NCBI GenBank assembly: GCA_022701365.1
Contig: JAKUHH010000170.1
Location: forward strand, 1 to 64,000
Direction of reading: 5' to 3'
DNA length: 64,000 nt
Source of the DNA: Mycocentrospora acerina
Taxonomy: Eukaryota; Ascomycota; Dothideomycetes; Pleosporales
Positions within the stretch are counted from its first letter, which is position 1, and the number at the start of each line of letters is the position of its first letter. The position numbers were made by a program, and so were the translations under genes. The notes under the pieces were generated by a model, which saw only the letters and a program-made list of their open reading frames with translations, had not been told where the DNA came from and did no database searches. Below are positions 1 to 11,157 of the stretch, piece after piece.

Positions 1-192
1 AAAAAAGACATGTAAGCCTCTCCAAGTATCGAAACCCCACATTCACCAAGATCCTCCCAAACTAGTTTATAGATGATGATGAACATGTTATGGTAGATTT
101 TTCTTTAAATTGATTTTGATTTCAATGCTTCAGTCTCATTCTCTCTCTCTCTCCACATACACAAACACACCGCAGTCCTGACAAGATACACA

Positions 193-224
<32 letters not shown>

Positions 225-1318
225 ACAATTGATCGCAATTCTTTCCTTGTTTCCTCGTACGTTCCTGGACGTCGATCATCGATCGACGAACTCCTGCTTC
301 CTCATCTCAAAGGAACCCTGTAAAGCGCTCGAAGGCGATCCTGATTGTGAAGAAAAATCGGAATGATCGACGATCCCAGCTCTTTGGGCCCTTATTGGAA
401 GCTGTTCCCATCTCTTTGAATATATCAAAATTACCTTGATATATATCACTACGGCCTCTTCGCAGTGATACTAACTATCGTTCATATATNCATTTTCATG
501 CGTGTGAATTACTTGCTTTGAAGGATCCCCGTTGTTGAATGATTGAACGAACAAACGAATGGTGGGACAAACGAACACATGGATAAATAGACAGATGAAG
601 ATATAAAAAATAAAATAAAAATAAAAAATGAGATGAGCAAGTTGAAACCCATCAAGGCAGAAGTAGTTCATGTATATATGTGTATATATACGTCCACATG
701 CATACATGCATGCATGCTTATCTACCACTACAAAAAAAGACAGGCACACACACAAAGAAAACACTGTCTCTCCACCTCCCTCCCTCCATCCATCCATCCA
801 TCTCTCCAAAGAAGAGAAGAAGGAAGAAAAGAGAGAGAGAGAGGAAAAGGGAAAGGGAAAAGGGAAAGGGGGCAAACCCAGCCCACCCCGCATTCTCGCC
901 CTTCTCCACAAAAAAAAAGAGTAAGAGAAGGAGAAGAAAAAAGAAGAAGAAGAAGAAGAGGTATTCCATCCATACAAGTAACAAAATAGAAAGAAAAAAA
1001 AAAAGACAAGTTTCCACCCACCAGTCTTTACCCTTAACCCCCGCCCTCACGCAATCCAGTCCAATCCAATCTAAACCCAATTCTCCCCGGTCCCCCCCCC
1101 CCCAAAAAAAACGCCAAGCTATCAAGCACAAAGCACCAAGCACCAAGCACCAAGCACCAAGCATCAAGTTATCAAACCACCCACCCAATCAACCAACCAA
1201 CCAATCAATCAAACCGACCTATTCGACCTTGCAAAAAAAAACTCAGCAAAGACTCTTCCCTCGCCACAATTTTTTTTTGACATAGAGCAAGGATTTAGAC
1301 AAGAAAAAAAAAGAAGAC
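1..1318. other. Gene-free low-complexity sequence at left edge
   Basis: No convincing coding region is visible. The stretch holds a run of 29 C (196-224), a CT/CA-rich patch (about 135-175), one ambiguous base at 490, a purine-rich tract (about 800-990), six tandem heptamers of the type AAGCACC (1124-1165) and CAAT/CCAA tetranucleotide runs (about 1185-1215). Reading frames here translate into simple-sequence peptides only. It is downstream of the ING-family gene and probably contains that gene's 3' UTR. Confidence 0.6.
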
Positions 1319-4300
1319 TTACCGATTCACCCTCCTCCCTGGCAGCGGCGGGGGCACAAGGGGATTTCCATATGCGTCTGTGCTGAGCAAAACACGGCAG
1401 TCGGGACAGTACCATTTTGCGCGTTTGGGGGGCGTGTCTTCGAGGCCTACGCAGGAGAAGTGGAACCATTGGTTTTCGCACTGTGAGAGAAGAAAAATTT
1501 AGTTGGTGCGTGTTTTTTGCGAAAAGGATAAAAAAAAAGGGGGGTTAGGGGGGGGAGGGGGGGATTAGGAGAGGAGTTACATTATTGTCGCATGAAATCA
1601 TGTCCCCGTCGCTGACGTTGTTACAAATGCAGTACCTGGTTTCGTCAGAGTGGATGTCGTCGTCATCGTCGTCATCGTCCTCTGTAGGTCTTCTTCTTCT
1701 GTCTCGTGCTGTTCGGCCCTGGCGCTTTGTGCCGGTGATTGTCTTTGGGCCGCCTTCGGCAGACGTGATTTCGCCTTTTGGCGGGGGCTTTCTTCGTTTG
1801 CTCATGCGCGTGGATCCTGGGGTCAGTGCCGACTGGCTAAAGTTGCTGTGGCGGCGAGCGCCGCGGGTATTCCTACCGACTTCAAGAGCTTTTGGCTCTT
1901 CGCTCTGTGCTTTGAGAGCGGGCACGTGACTTCGCGAGTGGGATCGCATGACCATTTGTGTGGACTCGGTAGCAGGGCTGGGAGCTCGAGACGAGGTCCC
2001 AGAAGTCTTCTTCTTCGATTGAACGACGGAAGGATTTGGGCTTGGAGCTTTGGAAGCACCCGTATCCCGCTTAGGTCGTGACGACGCTGCTGTGCTGAGT
2101 GTTGGTGGGGGTGCTGGAGGAGCGAGTAGAGCAATCGGAGCTGGGCGAACTGACTCGGCTTGAACAGCTTTAGAAGCTGATTGTGTGGAAGGAGAATCCA
2201 CGGCAACATCATGATGCATAGAGGTATCGGATAGAATGGGAGAAGCGGGGTTGCTTGGAGAAGCATCGTGCAGGTGAGTGGTGTCGATTGCGCGAGAGAG
2301 ATCAGCTGTAGAGTCTGTATCAGTCATGGGATCTGTTTTTGCTGAGTTGATCGGAGCAATTGTGGAGGAAGTGTCAAAGATTGGAACGACAGGATTGGAA
2401 GTCGTTGCTGGCGTGTGTGTTGCTTTTTTCGACTCTTTTGATTTTTCCATTACAGGCGAGGTTTGGAGGCTTGATAATTTGGATGACTGGTCGTACACTC
2501 TCCGTGGAGTCTCTGGGGTGGCTGGCGCAGTTGGTGATGGCTTGGCGGCGGCCACGGCGGTGGTGTCTGTATGCCTTGATAGTGGAATTGGTGTGGCTGG
2601 TAATGGCGATGCTGGTACAGGCGTAGAGATTTTTTCAGATATTGATTCCCCAACCTGAGAAGCAGGACCGGTATTGATAGGTGGTGTAGCGAGAGTATCA
2701 GTAGCTTGAGGTTCTTCTTCCTCGCCATCCTCTTCCTCTTCCTCTTCCTCTTCCTCCTCTTCCTCCTCCTCTTCTTCTTCCTCGTCTTCGTCATCTTCTT
2801 CTTGTTCATCGTCATCATCATCAAGCGAGTTCCCAGTGTCATCAGCAGTGTCCATGGCTTCAGGTGCTGGAGTGGGATTCTCTAGCCCTGGATCAATAGA
2901 GTCAAAACGGTGGTCGTCATCGTCGGAATCTTCAGAATCTTGGTCAAGAGCGCCAGGCGTGGACTCGATGGAGTTGGGTATCGTTGTAGTAGCCTCGGGC
3001 GTAAAAGTATCCAGCTCGATGCGTTGGCGCTTGGGCTTGGGCTCCAATGTTGCTCTGTCTAGGTCTGCTTCCGACTCGTCATTTGTGATTTCAGTGTTGT
3101 AGTCTATCGTGAGGGATGGGGACGCAGCGTCGCGCTTTCGTTTGGTCGATTGTCGAAGACTGGGCTTCCGCTTTTGTGAGACGACAGGAGAGACGAATGT
3201 CAGCTCCTTGAGACTGTCAGCAGCCATGGTCAGGTTCTTGGTGGCGTCTTCGAGGACTTGGGTGTCGCGTAGTGCTTTCCGACGCTGGGTACTGCGGCTG
3301 GGATGTAGCTTGCCTTCCTTTGGTTCGCCTGGACCAGAGCGGATGGCGACTGTGACATGGTCTCCCTTGACATGGTCCTCTGGAGGCTCGCTAGACCTTG
3401 CCACCGTCTCGGGCGCAGGGACATTGACGAGTTGGTCGCCCATTCCCTGGGCGTTCATTATCTGCTGCAACGTCTCGGGCTGCTCGTCGAGGAACTCGTC
3501 GCCGGCAATCTCGCAGCGAGCCTTTTCTCTCTCAAAGTCATTCTTTGTACGGTGCTTGCGCTCGAGCTCTCTGTTGACCATGGTGAGGCTGGGGGTCCAG
3601 ACGGCATTCTTCTTCATCGACTTTCTCAACACGGCCATTTCGTACTCGGTCAGCTTCTTCCAGGGCGCCCACTTGCTGCCGGGCTTGGCGTCAGGTGGTG
3701 GCGGATGGAGCTGGGCGAGGGCGTTGCTGGTCGAGATGCCTGCAATGGTGCTGTGGACGTTTGTGCCCAGCACGCCTCCTGTGGCACGCGAGCGCGCCGG
3801 CTTGGGTGGCTTCTCGGTGGCGAGCTTAAGCCTCCTCGCGTTGGCGGTGGCAGCGGCAGCGTCCGAGTCCGAGTCTGAGGATGCGCTGTGTGCGCGCGAT
3901 CGGCGCGAGTGCAGGGGCATGGCCGTCTTGCGGTGGCGGTCGCGCGGGCGGGCAGACGAGGCAGGACCATGGCGAGCGGCATCAAAGGTCAGGCGCAGGT
4001 GGGGGGTGCGGTCGTGGTGGCGGTTCTGCGAGCGCACGGCTTGCGGCGAGATGGGCGGGGGCGTAGGGTCGCGCGACGGCGGCTCGGGCTGGGCCTGCAG
4101 CTTGCGCTTGATGACGGACGAGCGCTGGCAATGGCGCACCGAGACCTCGTACAGGCGCGAGGCCTCGGTGAAGGCAAAGTGGCGCTGGCTGATGGCGTGC
4201 TGCAGGTGGTGGGCGATTTGCTTGCGCAGCAGCACGGGGTCGGGGCGGTCCTGGCCGGGCAGGGCGGGCAGCTTGCCGTACAGGGCGGCCAGCTCGTGGA

Positions 4301-4478
4301 CCTGCTGGGCGGCATCGCGGTAGTTTGCGTCGCAGTCGCCGATGAGGGTCAGCGAGCGGGCCAGGTCCGAGGGGAAGTACTCGGTGTAGTCGAGGAAGTC
4401 GTTGACCGTCGTCAGGGCGTCGGGGTTGGCGACGGGCTGGGGGGCCTCGGGCGCGTCCTCTGCCTCTGCTTCAGCCAT
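1319..4478 (-). CDS. ING-family PHD-finger protein (histone-reader subunit of chromatin complexes)
   Basis: Two exons on the minus strand: 4478..1581 and 1480..1319, joined across a 100-bp GT..AG intron in phase 0; about 1019 residues. Residues ~20-128 match the ING N-terminal helical domain (NDFLDYTEYFPSDLARSL). The C-terminus is a C4HC3 PHD finger, residues ~949-996, that is split by the intron: YCICNNVSDGDMISCDNN in exon 1, then CENQWFHFSCVGL and KWYCPDC in exon 2. In the family this finger reads H3K4 methylation within histone acetyltransferase or deacetylase complexes; acting in the nucleus is inferred. The ~800-residue linker is Ser/Thr/Pro-rich and disordered-looking, with a long Asp/Glu tract encoded around 2720-2830. 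The protein is much longer than yeast or animal ING proteins. The start at 4478 sits just ahead of the conserved domain; an in-frame ATG at 4580 is possible. The stop overlaps a donor-like GGTAAGT, so a further exon cannot be excluded. Confidence 0.85.
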
Positions 4479-5910
4479 GGCGCATGGCAGGTACGCGGCG
4501 GCCGACGAGCGCGTCAGGCTCTTGAGCCACGCGTCAATGGAGGTGAGGGGGAGAATCGGGGCGGCGGCGCAGAACCACACTCACTGCATAGGGCTATGCA
4601 TGCGGGGGTGTGGCGGGGGGGAAGGCGTGGTGGTGAGGAGAGGTGTGGTCGTCGTGGCCGTGGCAGTTGCAGTCGCAGTCGCAGTGGCAGCCGTTGTGGG
4701 CGTCGTTGGCCGTGTGCATACGCGCTGCTGGCGCCTTGCCTGGTTGGGACGCGCGCATGGTCCGAGCGCGATCTGCCCCCGCGTGCTGGTCGGTCGATGG
4801 CCTCTGGTCGGTGGTCGGTGGTTGTGTGTGTGGACTGTGTAGTCTGCGTGTATTCTGCAGTCTGCGTGTACTCTGCAGTCTGGCCTGGCTGGTGTATTCC
4901 GTGTGTATTCCGTGGCGTGCCTTGCAGCCCCACCCCTGCTAGACTGCCCGACTGCTCGACTGCCACTGCCGCTACCACTGCCCGGCCACTGCCAGACAGC
5001 CAGAGGCAGGCTGCATCTGTGAGACGACTGCCTGTGTCTGTGCATGTGCATGTGCCTGTACCCGTGCCTGCACACGCCTGCTGGCTACACCTGCCCCCCA
5101 CACCCCCGCCGCCACCCATGTTGCTGCAAAGGCCCCGCCATGTCCCTCTGCGAAACATCAAACTAGCCTGCCGAGCCCTTCACACTCGCAACCTTGTCCA
5201 GCCCCGCCTCGTGCAGCCCGTCGCCAGGCCCCGCTCTCCCGACACACGCCGTGCACCGTCACGCTCAGAGGTATGGCTACACCTTTCCTCACCGTCCACG
5301 CTTGTCATCCCCATCCACGCTTGCCATCCCCATCCACGCTTGCCGTCACTATCCACAACGCCCATCACTATCCACCACTCCCATCACTATCCACACCTCT
5401 CACCACAACCCACACCTCCCTCTCCTCACAACCCACACCCCCCTCACTATCCACATCCATGGCCTTGTCCAGTGCGCTGGATCAAGGCTGCCCTGCTGTC
5501 GTAGAGAAATATCCCCAAGACTGCCCACACAAGACACGTGAAAACACAATGGCTACCCACCCCCTTCAACTTGCTCTCTAGCCTCTCACACGAGTAGCTA
5601 CCCAAGGACATGGCCAAACAAACACCACCCCCCAAGCCTGCTCTCGCCGGACAAGACCAAGTCCTGCTGCACAAGTAAACTCAAACAGCCGCTGTTGTTG
5701 TTGTTATTGTTGTTGTAGTCATAGTTATGGCGTTTGCTCTTGCCTCTCTCACACCACTCTCCACCACCCCCTGCCCAATCAACCCCTGGCCTCCATCTTC
5801 CAATCCATGCTCAACTCAGCACAGTCCCAACACACTCGCTGCATCTCACTGCTGCCAAACCATACACACCCCTCCAACCATCTCGAGCCAAGAAGACGTC
5901 CAACCACGTC
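4479..5910. other. Divergent intergenic region between ING-family and exonuclease-like genes
   Basis: About 1.4 kb with no gene I can support; it must hold both 5' flanks. It contains CAG/CAGTCG-type imperfect repeats (about 4640-4700), two 18-bp copies with one mismatch (about 4850-4890), a six-copy 19-bp tandem array (5293-5406) and a GTT-rich run (about 5690-5715). Long open frames here are simple-sequence artefacts. Confidence 0.6.
5293..5406. repeat. Six-copy 19-bp minisatellite
   Basis: Six consecutive units of exactly 19 bp start at 5293, 5312, 5331, 5350, 5369 and 5388. Each has the core (C/T)(A/G)TCCAC near its start and a C-rich 3' end such as CATCCC or CATCAC. Units 1-3 resemble each other and units 4-6 resemble each other, as expected for local duplication. 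A looser C/A-rich continuation runs to about 5455. Confidence 0.8.
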
Positions 5911-8395
5911 ATGGCCACCCCAGCGCGTCTCAGGCGTCTTCGTGAGATGATGCTGTTGGATATCAATGCCTTACCTGACCGTCCCTCGTCTTCTGAACAA
6001 ATTGTCAGTGACGACGACGACGACGACAATTCACCTGGCGGTGTACTCTTGGACTCGCATTCCCCACCGCAGCCTGAAAGCACTGCGAGCAAACAAGCCA
6101 CACACAACACATGCACCACTTTCAATACATACAATAGTACTGACTCGTCTACAAAGCAAGCCACTGTCCTTGTGGAGAATCCTGACCGCCACTTTGATTG
6201 GATCCAAGGTCTTGAAAGCTCTTACAACGCCACTACACTCGCTCAATCACCTGCTCCTTCAACATCCATCACTGCCAAGCTTCCCACCATTGCCCTGCAT
6301 CGAGGCCATCTTGCATCCGCTCATCAACACTTTGCTCCCATCAAGGCGGTGGCCAGGTACCCATACAAGTTCTGTACCAAGACTTGTATGCAAGATATTG
6401 CCTCTGCTTTTTACGACCAAGGAAAGTTTTGGGAGCGTGAGTGGGATCTGTAAGTCTTTTTCTCTCCCTCATTTTCCCTTTGTTCACCTGAATCTACTCA
6501 TTTCCCTTTATTCACCTGAGCCTACTCATCTCCCTTTATTCCTCAATCTACCCATCTCCCTCCACTCTGTTCCTCTCTGTTCCCTCTGCCCATCTCACGT
6601 CAGCCCATTTCACTCTCCCTCCACTCACCTCACTTGATGTTTGTCGCACAACACTCACATCTACAGCTACTACATACACGACATTGAAGCAGACACCAAA
6701 CCCATCATCCTCGTTCTCGAGAGTCAATTTCAAACCCTGCTGGACCAAATCAACAAACACCTCAACCTCAATCTCAAAATAACAGACGAGCAACGCGAAG
6801 AAAGCCTCGTCACCCAGTTCCCCGACCACCCACAGTGCCTACCCCGCTATCTAGGACGGTCTAGTTCCCGGGAACAATACGACAACATGGTTGAAAATGC
6901 TCCAAGTAGAGATTTCCGTCCTGCTGGCGAGCCTGCTCATGCACCAATCCCAGAACATTCATTGGAAGACTTTAAAAAGTTGATGGAGGACCTTTGGGAG
7001 GTTCAAAAGGCAAAGGGCAAAGCTGCAAAGGCAAAGAAACAGCAAGAACGACTCGTCAAGCAAAAATCTGCCACGGATCAGTTCAAGCGCGCCCAACGAT
7101 ACCTCGGCTTACGTCCAGCCCTATCCACAGGAACAGTGCAACCGGGTACTCCAGAAGCCATCGACTACTCCAAGCCTGCACCTTTTGACTTTGAAAAGTC
7201 AGTTGTCTTCGTCTGCGTCGACGTCGAGTCCTATGAACGCGCTCACCACAAAATCACAGAAGTGGGCATCGCCACCCTCGACACCCAACATCTCATCGGC
7301 GTCGCGCCTGGCGAGGATGGTGCAGAGTGGAGAAAGAAGATTCAAGCTCGGCATTTTCGCATCAAAGAACATGCCCATTTGGTCAATCATGAGTTCGTCG
7401 CTGGCCATCCCGACCGCTTCGAGTTTGGTGAATCTACTTTTGTCGCCCTCGACGATACTGTGAGCGCAGTCGCCAATTGTTTTCGACCACCTTTTGGGGC
7501 CCGTCCTTCTACTCAAGACGACATCGCCAGTCTTATGGACAATGTCGACCTCGGAGAGAAGCGCAACCTCATTTTCCTCGGGCACGACACTGCAGGCGAT
7601 GTGCGCTACCTCCAAGAGCTGGGCTTCGACGCAATGGGCCTGGAAAACATGATTGAACCCCTCGACACTGCCACAATGTATCGTGTGTGGAAGCGAGATT
7701 ATCAGCAGACCAGTTTGGGAAAGATTATGTATGATTTTGACATTCGTGCCTACTACCTTCATAATGCCGGCAACGACGCCGTGCATACCGTTCAAGCTAT
7801 GCTGGCAGTCTGCGTTCGCGAAGCTTCTATTAGAGGCCCAGAACTTGAAAAGATTCGTAATGAGGAACTGGCCGCAAGGAAGGCGGTTGCTGAGGAAGAC
7901 GCCCAACAGAAGCTCAGGGACGAGGCAGAGGGATGGAGCGATCATGAAGCTGATGGCGATGGGGGAGCACCTGTTCCTATGCAGCTTCCACCCATCAAGT
8001 CACATGATGATCCCATTATCATGACCGCCAACTATGACATCAGTCGCGGTGTTGGCCGTGGAGGAGGTCGTGGAGGAGGTCGTGGAGGAGGTCGTGGAGG
8101 AGGTCGTGGAGGAGGTCGCGGACGTGGAGGTCGAGCCGAGAACTTTCGAGGATCAGATTACAGACCACGTGGCGGGCGTGATCAGTACTCTAGCGACCAC
8201 AACAGTGGTTACGATCGTGGAGGAGGCTATCGAGGACGCGGGTCTTCTTACAGGCACGACGGATATAATGGAAATGCCGGAGGCTATGAGCGCGTTCGTG
8301 GCCACGGCCGTGGTCGTGGTAGCTTCGACACCAACAACAGTCCGCACTATGACGCCAGTGCTTCGGGATCTCAGGTACGCCTCCGCGATCTTTAA
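5911..8395 (+). CDS. DEDDh 3'-5' exonuclease-like (Gfd2/YDR514C-type) protein with RGG tail
   Basis: Two exons, 5911..6449 and 6667..8395, around a 217-bp GT..AG intron; joining restores EREWDL-YYIHDI in frame; about 755 residues. Residues ~357-565 look like an RNase H-fold exonuclease. All DEDDh positions appear present: D365 and E367 (VDVES), D487 (GHD) and H545/D550 (HNAGND). This arrangement resembles the fungal Gfd2/YDR514C C-terminal domain family. Residues ~639-745 form an arginine/glycine tail of GRGGG repeats, typical of RNA-binding proteins. A helical, lysine-rich segment precedes the nuclease domain. A role in RNA processing or mRNP metabolism is inferred; activity is not shown. 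The ATG at 5911 was chosen because upstream in-frame sequence (to 5734) is promoter-like. A donor-like CAGGTACG lies near 8375, so the extreme C-terminus is less certain. Confidence 0.8.
8058..8128 (+). repeat. 12-bp coding repeat (Arg-Gly-Gly-Gly units)
   Basis: Five to six near-identical 12-bp units of the type GGTCGTGGAGGA encode consecutive RGGG motifs in the C-terminal tail of the exonuclease-like protein. The near identity at DNA level, silent sites included, indicates recent slippage expansion, so the copy number is likely to vary between strains. Confidence 0.75.
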
Positions 8396-8953
8396 GAGAT
8401 TATTTTGATTGTATTCCTCTCTCCAAGTCAGACGTCTTTCTTTATATTCATAAATGCGTTGATTTCAAAGTCGATGAGTGGACACTTCATCTTTTAACAC
8501 AAACATCCGGCCGCTGACAATCAACGTCAGGCAAAATTCCATTGGTAAGAGCTGTAATTTGTAAAAAAAAAATGGTGCAAGTCTATTGAAGTACGGCACT
8601 GGGATTGAAACGAGCGGCTATGATTTGTCTAATGCATATATACATACATGTATGAATTATATGCTCATCTCTCTCTCTCACTATACCATTTGCACAGGCA
8701 GAAACAAGTTTAGTGAATACATGGATTATGTATGAATCACGCACAAAACACTTGCCTCCCCCCCCCTTTTTTTTGATGACTTTTTTTTTAAAATTCTTTT
8801 TCTTGTCCATTTGGCTCCAATTTATTGAAAAAAATTACCTTCTTCAGTGTGGAATTTTTTTTTCCATTTGACTTGACGTGAATGTTTGTGTGATTACTGG
8901 TTTTGGGAAGGATATGGCTGGATTTTATTTGGTTGAGTGAGTGAGTGAGTGAG

Positions 8954-8986
<33 letters not shown>

Positions 8987-9429
8987 AGTGTTTTTTTAAA
9001 TAATATCAGAATGGAGGATTTTCATGTTAGGATTTGGGAGTGAGTAATTGAGTGAGTCAGCGGGGAATTAGTTGGTTTGGGATTGGTAGGTAGGTTGGTT
9101 AATCAAGTAAATGATTGACTGATTCAAACAGGTGTGTGTGTGTGTGTGAAGACGAGTATGTATTTTTTTTTAATTTAGTAAATAGATGAATGCTAAAAAA
9201 GTCTGCTTGCTTGCTTGTTTTTTTTCCCATTTCATTCCCCCTTGGCCCGTTTTTTTTTCGGTTTAATTCAAGGAAGATACCACAGATTGATACAATCCAA
9301 TCCATCAAAGCCACCAAACACTCCCCCCCCCCTTCCCTTTCCAAAAAGACTAAATCATAACTATCTCAAGGAACTTCTTATTGGAAAAATAAAAAGAGAA
9401 AAAAAATGGTACTTCACCTGCAGTACCTA
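8396..9429. other. AT-rich intergenic region with tetranucleotide arrays
   Basis: It lies between two converging genes. It contains many A and T homopolymers, a TGAG run that changes into a TGAT run (about 8935-8986), further degenerate GAGT/GGTT repeats to about 9100 and a GT run near 9132. No gene or RNA is recognised. It should contain both 3' UTRs. Confidence 0.6.
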
Positions 9430-11157
9430 CTACAACCCTCGCCTCCCCATGACACCACCACCACCACAATCACCACTCCGCGGCAATAACAACCACCGAC
9501 ACCCCGCATCCACACCCCCAAGCACCTGCTCCACAAACTCTGCTAGCCGGCCATGCATAGCCGCAGCGTGAAGGTCCACCGGGGAAGCGCGTTCCAAAAC
9601 CGCAGTGTAGATTCCCTTTAGCGACGCAATGTCCTCTACGTGGCGACATTGATGGAAATTATAGTCTCGAATAAACTCATGTGGTGTATCTGTTTCGGCG
9701 AATGGAAAAGTGAGGGTAGAAGAAGAAGAAGAACAAGACGAGGAAAGTATCCAATACTTCAACCCCCACACCGACAAACACGATGATGATGGTGATGATG
9801 ACGACGACGACGACGACGACGACAACACACCACGTCCTCTTGCGTCGGTGAGAAATCCCCGCAACTCAGGGAACGCGGCGTCAAAATCAGTGAACCCTCG
9901 CTTGTCCAGGAGTCTGGCGAGAACACCCCCTTCCACGGCGGAAACAAGCTCTCGGAACATCTCCCTCCGAGACACCGCGTCCCGCAGGAGCGAGGCGTAC
10001 ATCCCCGCGAGGTGCCGCTCTTGGTCCAAGGTGCGGCAGGTTAGGAAGCCGAAGGCGTAGAAAGTGGGGGAGGAGAGGGGGACAAGGTTCCCGGGGAGGA
10101 CGGATTTGATGAGTTGGGCGACGAGGTGGGGGGTTGGGGGGAGGGAAGAGAGGGGGAGGGTGCGCTGGTGGGGAGGGAGGAAGGGTGTTGCTGCTCCTAG
10201 GTTTTCGTCATCGTTGCCGTTTTCTGCGGTGGGGGTTTCCTGAATGTTGGCTTGAGGGCGGGTATGCTGTTTCTTATCTTGTACTGTAGGTGGAGGTGTT
10301 GAGTGAGCTGTCTTGGTTGGGATGGTGAGAGTATCTGCAAGATGAGACGATTGAGATTTATTCACAATCTCTACAGCTACTCCGAGGTGGAACTTTACAT
10401 TCTCGAATTTCCTCGTCGCCCCCGCTGCTCGTACAAAGGTCCCGTGTGCACGCTTGGGGGATCCAATCGTGCAGATGAGTTGGTGGAGATTGTCTGCGAA
10501 CCTATCCTTACCAAGGAGACGCTTGAGGCGGTCGTGGAGGGTTGGAAAGATTTGTGTGAGGGAGGTAGTCTTTTCAATCAGAGCATGTACTTGCCTCATC
10601 GACCTGTCGTAGCAGATGACCATGTTGTGTATTTCGAGGAGATGGCCTCCTAGTTCACTATCTAGCGTAGAGCCCAGCTCGTCATTTACGCCAAACATCT
10701 TCTCGATGAAGTTGTCAAAAATATATTTGTTGTTGTAAATGTATGCTCCGAGGTTCTTGATGGCGATGTCAATGTCGTTGTAGACGTAAATAAGTATCGC
10801 GTCCCAGAGCTCGTCTCGCGCTCGATCAACCAGCATCGGGTTCTGCATCTTTGGATTCAATGAATCTAGTCTATAATTTGAAATAAGAGCCATGTTCTTC
10901 TTGAAATACCCCAGGAATTCGGCAAGATTTTCATCACGCGCAACGTTTCGTACCCCGTTGTTGCTGATGTAAATGTCAATCTGTTCTTTACTCCGAGTCT
11001 CATCAAGGGTGACGGCCAGTCCTATCATTCTGGATAATCGACGGGTAAATCGATCCTTCAGGCTTGAGACTTTGAGAAGCCCCTCCATAGGAATGTCATT
11101 ACAAGAGTCGTCTACGAAGTCGTTCTCGTCGAATATAGCCGGTAGGAATTGAGGCAT
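9430..11157 (-). CDS. Hypothetical protein of 575 residues, no recognised domain
   Basis: A single uninterrupted frame from ATG 11157 to TAG 9430. I do not recognise the family. Residues 1-280 are of normal composition and mostly helical-looking (for example DELWDAILIYVYNDIDIAIK), with no membrane segment or signal peptide. Residues ~281-335 are a polar, Pro/Thr-rich linker. Residues ~336-450 again look folded (LLRDAVSRREMFRELVSAVE). A polyserine block near residue 450 comes from a CGT/CAT-type microsatellite (9781-9828), followed by a second Ser-rich patch (near residue 475) and a short conserved-looking tail (ASPVDLHAAAMHGRLAEFVE) that resembles one ankyrin-like hairpin. The last ~20 residues are Gly-rich and may be slippage-derived. 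Length and mixed composition support a real gene; function is unknown. Confidence 0.65.
   Translation of the reverse strand: MPQFLPAIFDENDFVDDSCNDIPMEGLLKVSSLKDRFTRRLSRMIGLAVTLDETRSKEQIDIYISNNGVRNVARDENLAEFLGYFKKNMALISNYRLDSLNPKMQNPMLVDRARDELWDAILIYVYNDIDIAIKNLGAYIYNNKYIFDNFIEKMFGVNDELGSTLDSELGGHLLEIHNMVICYDRSMRQVHALIEKTTSLTQIFPTLHDRLKRLLGKDRFADNLHQLICTIGSPKRAHGTFVRAAGATRKFENVKFHLGVAVEIVNKSQSSHLADTLTIPTKTAHSTPPPTVQDKKQHTRPQANIQETPTAENGNDDENLGAATPFLPPHQRTLPLSSLPPTPHLVAQLIKSVLPGNLVPLSSPTFYAFGFLTCRTLDQERHLAGMYASLLRDAVSRREMFRELVSAVEGGVLARLLDKRGFTDFDAAFPELRGFLTDARGRGVLSSSSSSSSSSPSSSCLSVWGLKYWILSSSCSSSSSTLTFPFAETDTPHEFIRDYNFHQCRHVEDIASLKGIYTAVLERASPVDLHAAAMHGRLAEFVEQVLGGVDAGCRWLLLPRSGDCGGGGVMGRRGL

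Noticed and set aside
3109..4323. Plus-strand open frame of about 400 codons
   Set aside because: It is fully antisense to the ING-family exon, whose conserved N-terminal domain fixes the real strand.
3888..5504. Plus-strand open frame of about 540 codons, Gly/Ala/Arg/Val-rich then Pro/His/Ser-rich
   Set aside because: It runs from antisense of the ING domain into low-complexity promoter DNA and the 19-bp repeats; no domain is present.
7199..7945. Minus-strand open frame of 248 codons
   Set aside because: Antisense to the DEDDh nuclease domain, whose catalytic motifs and splice junction establish the plus strand.
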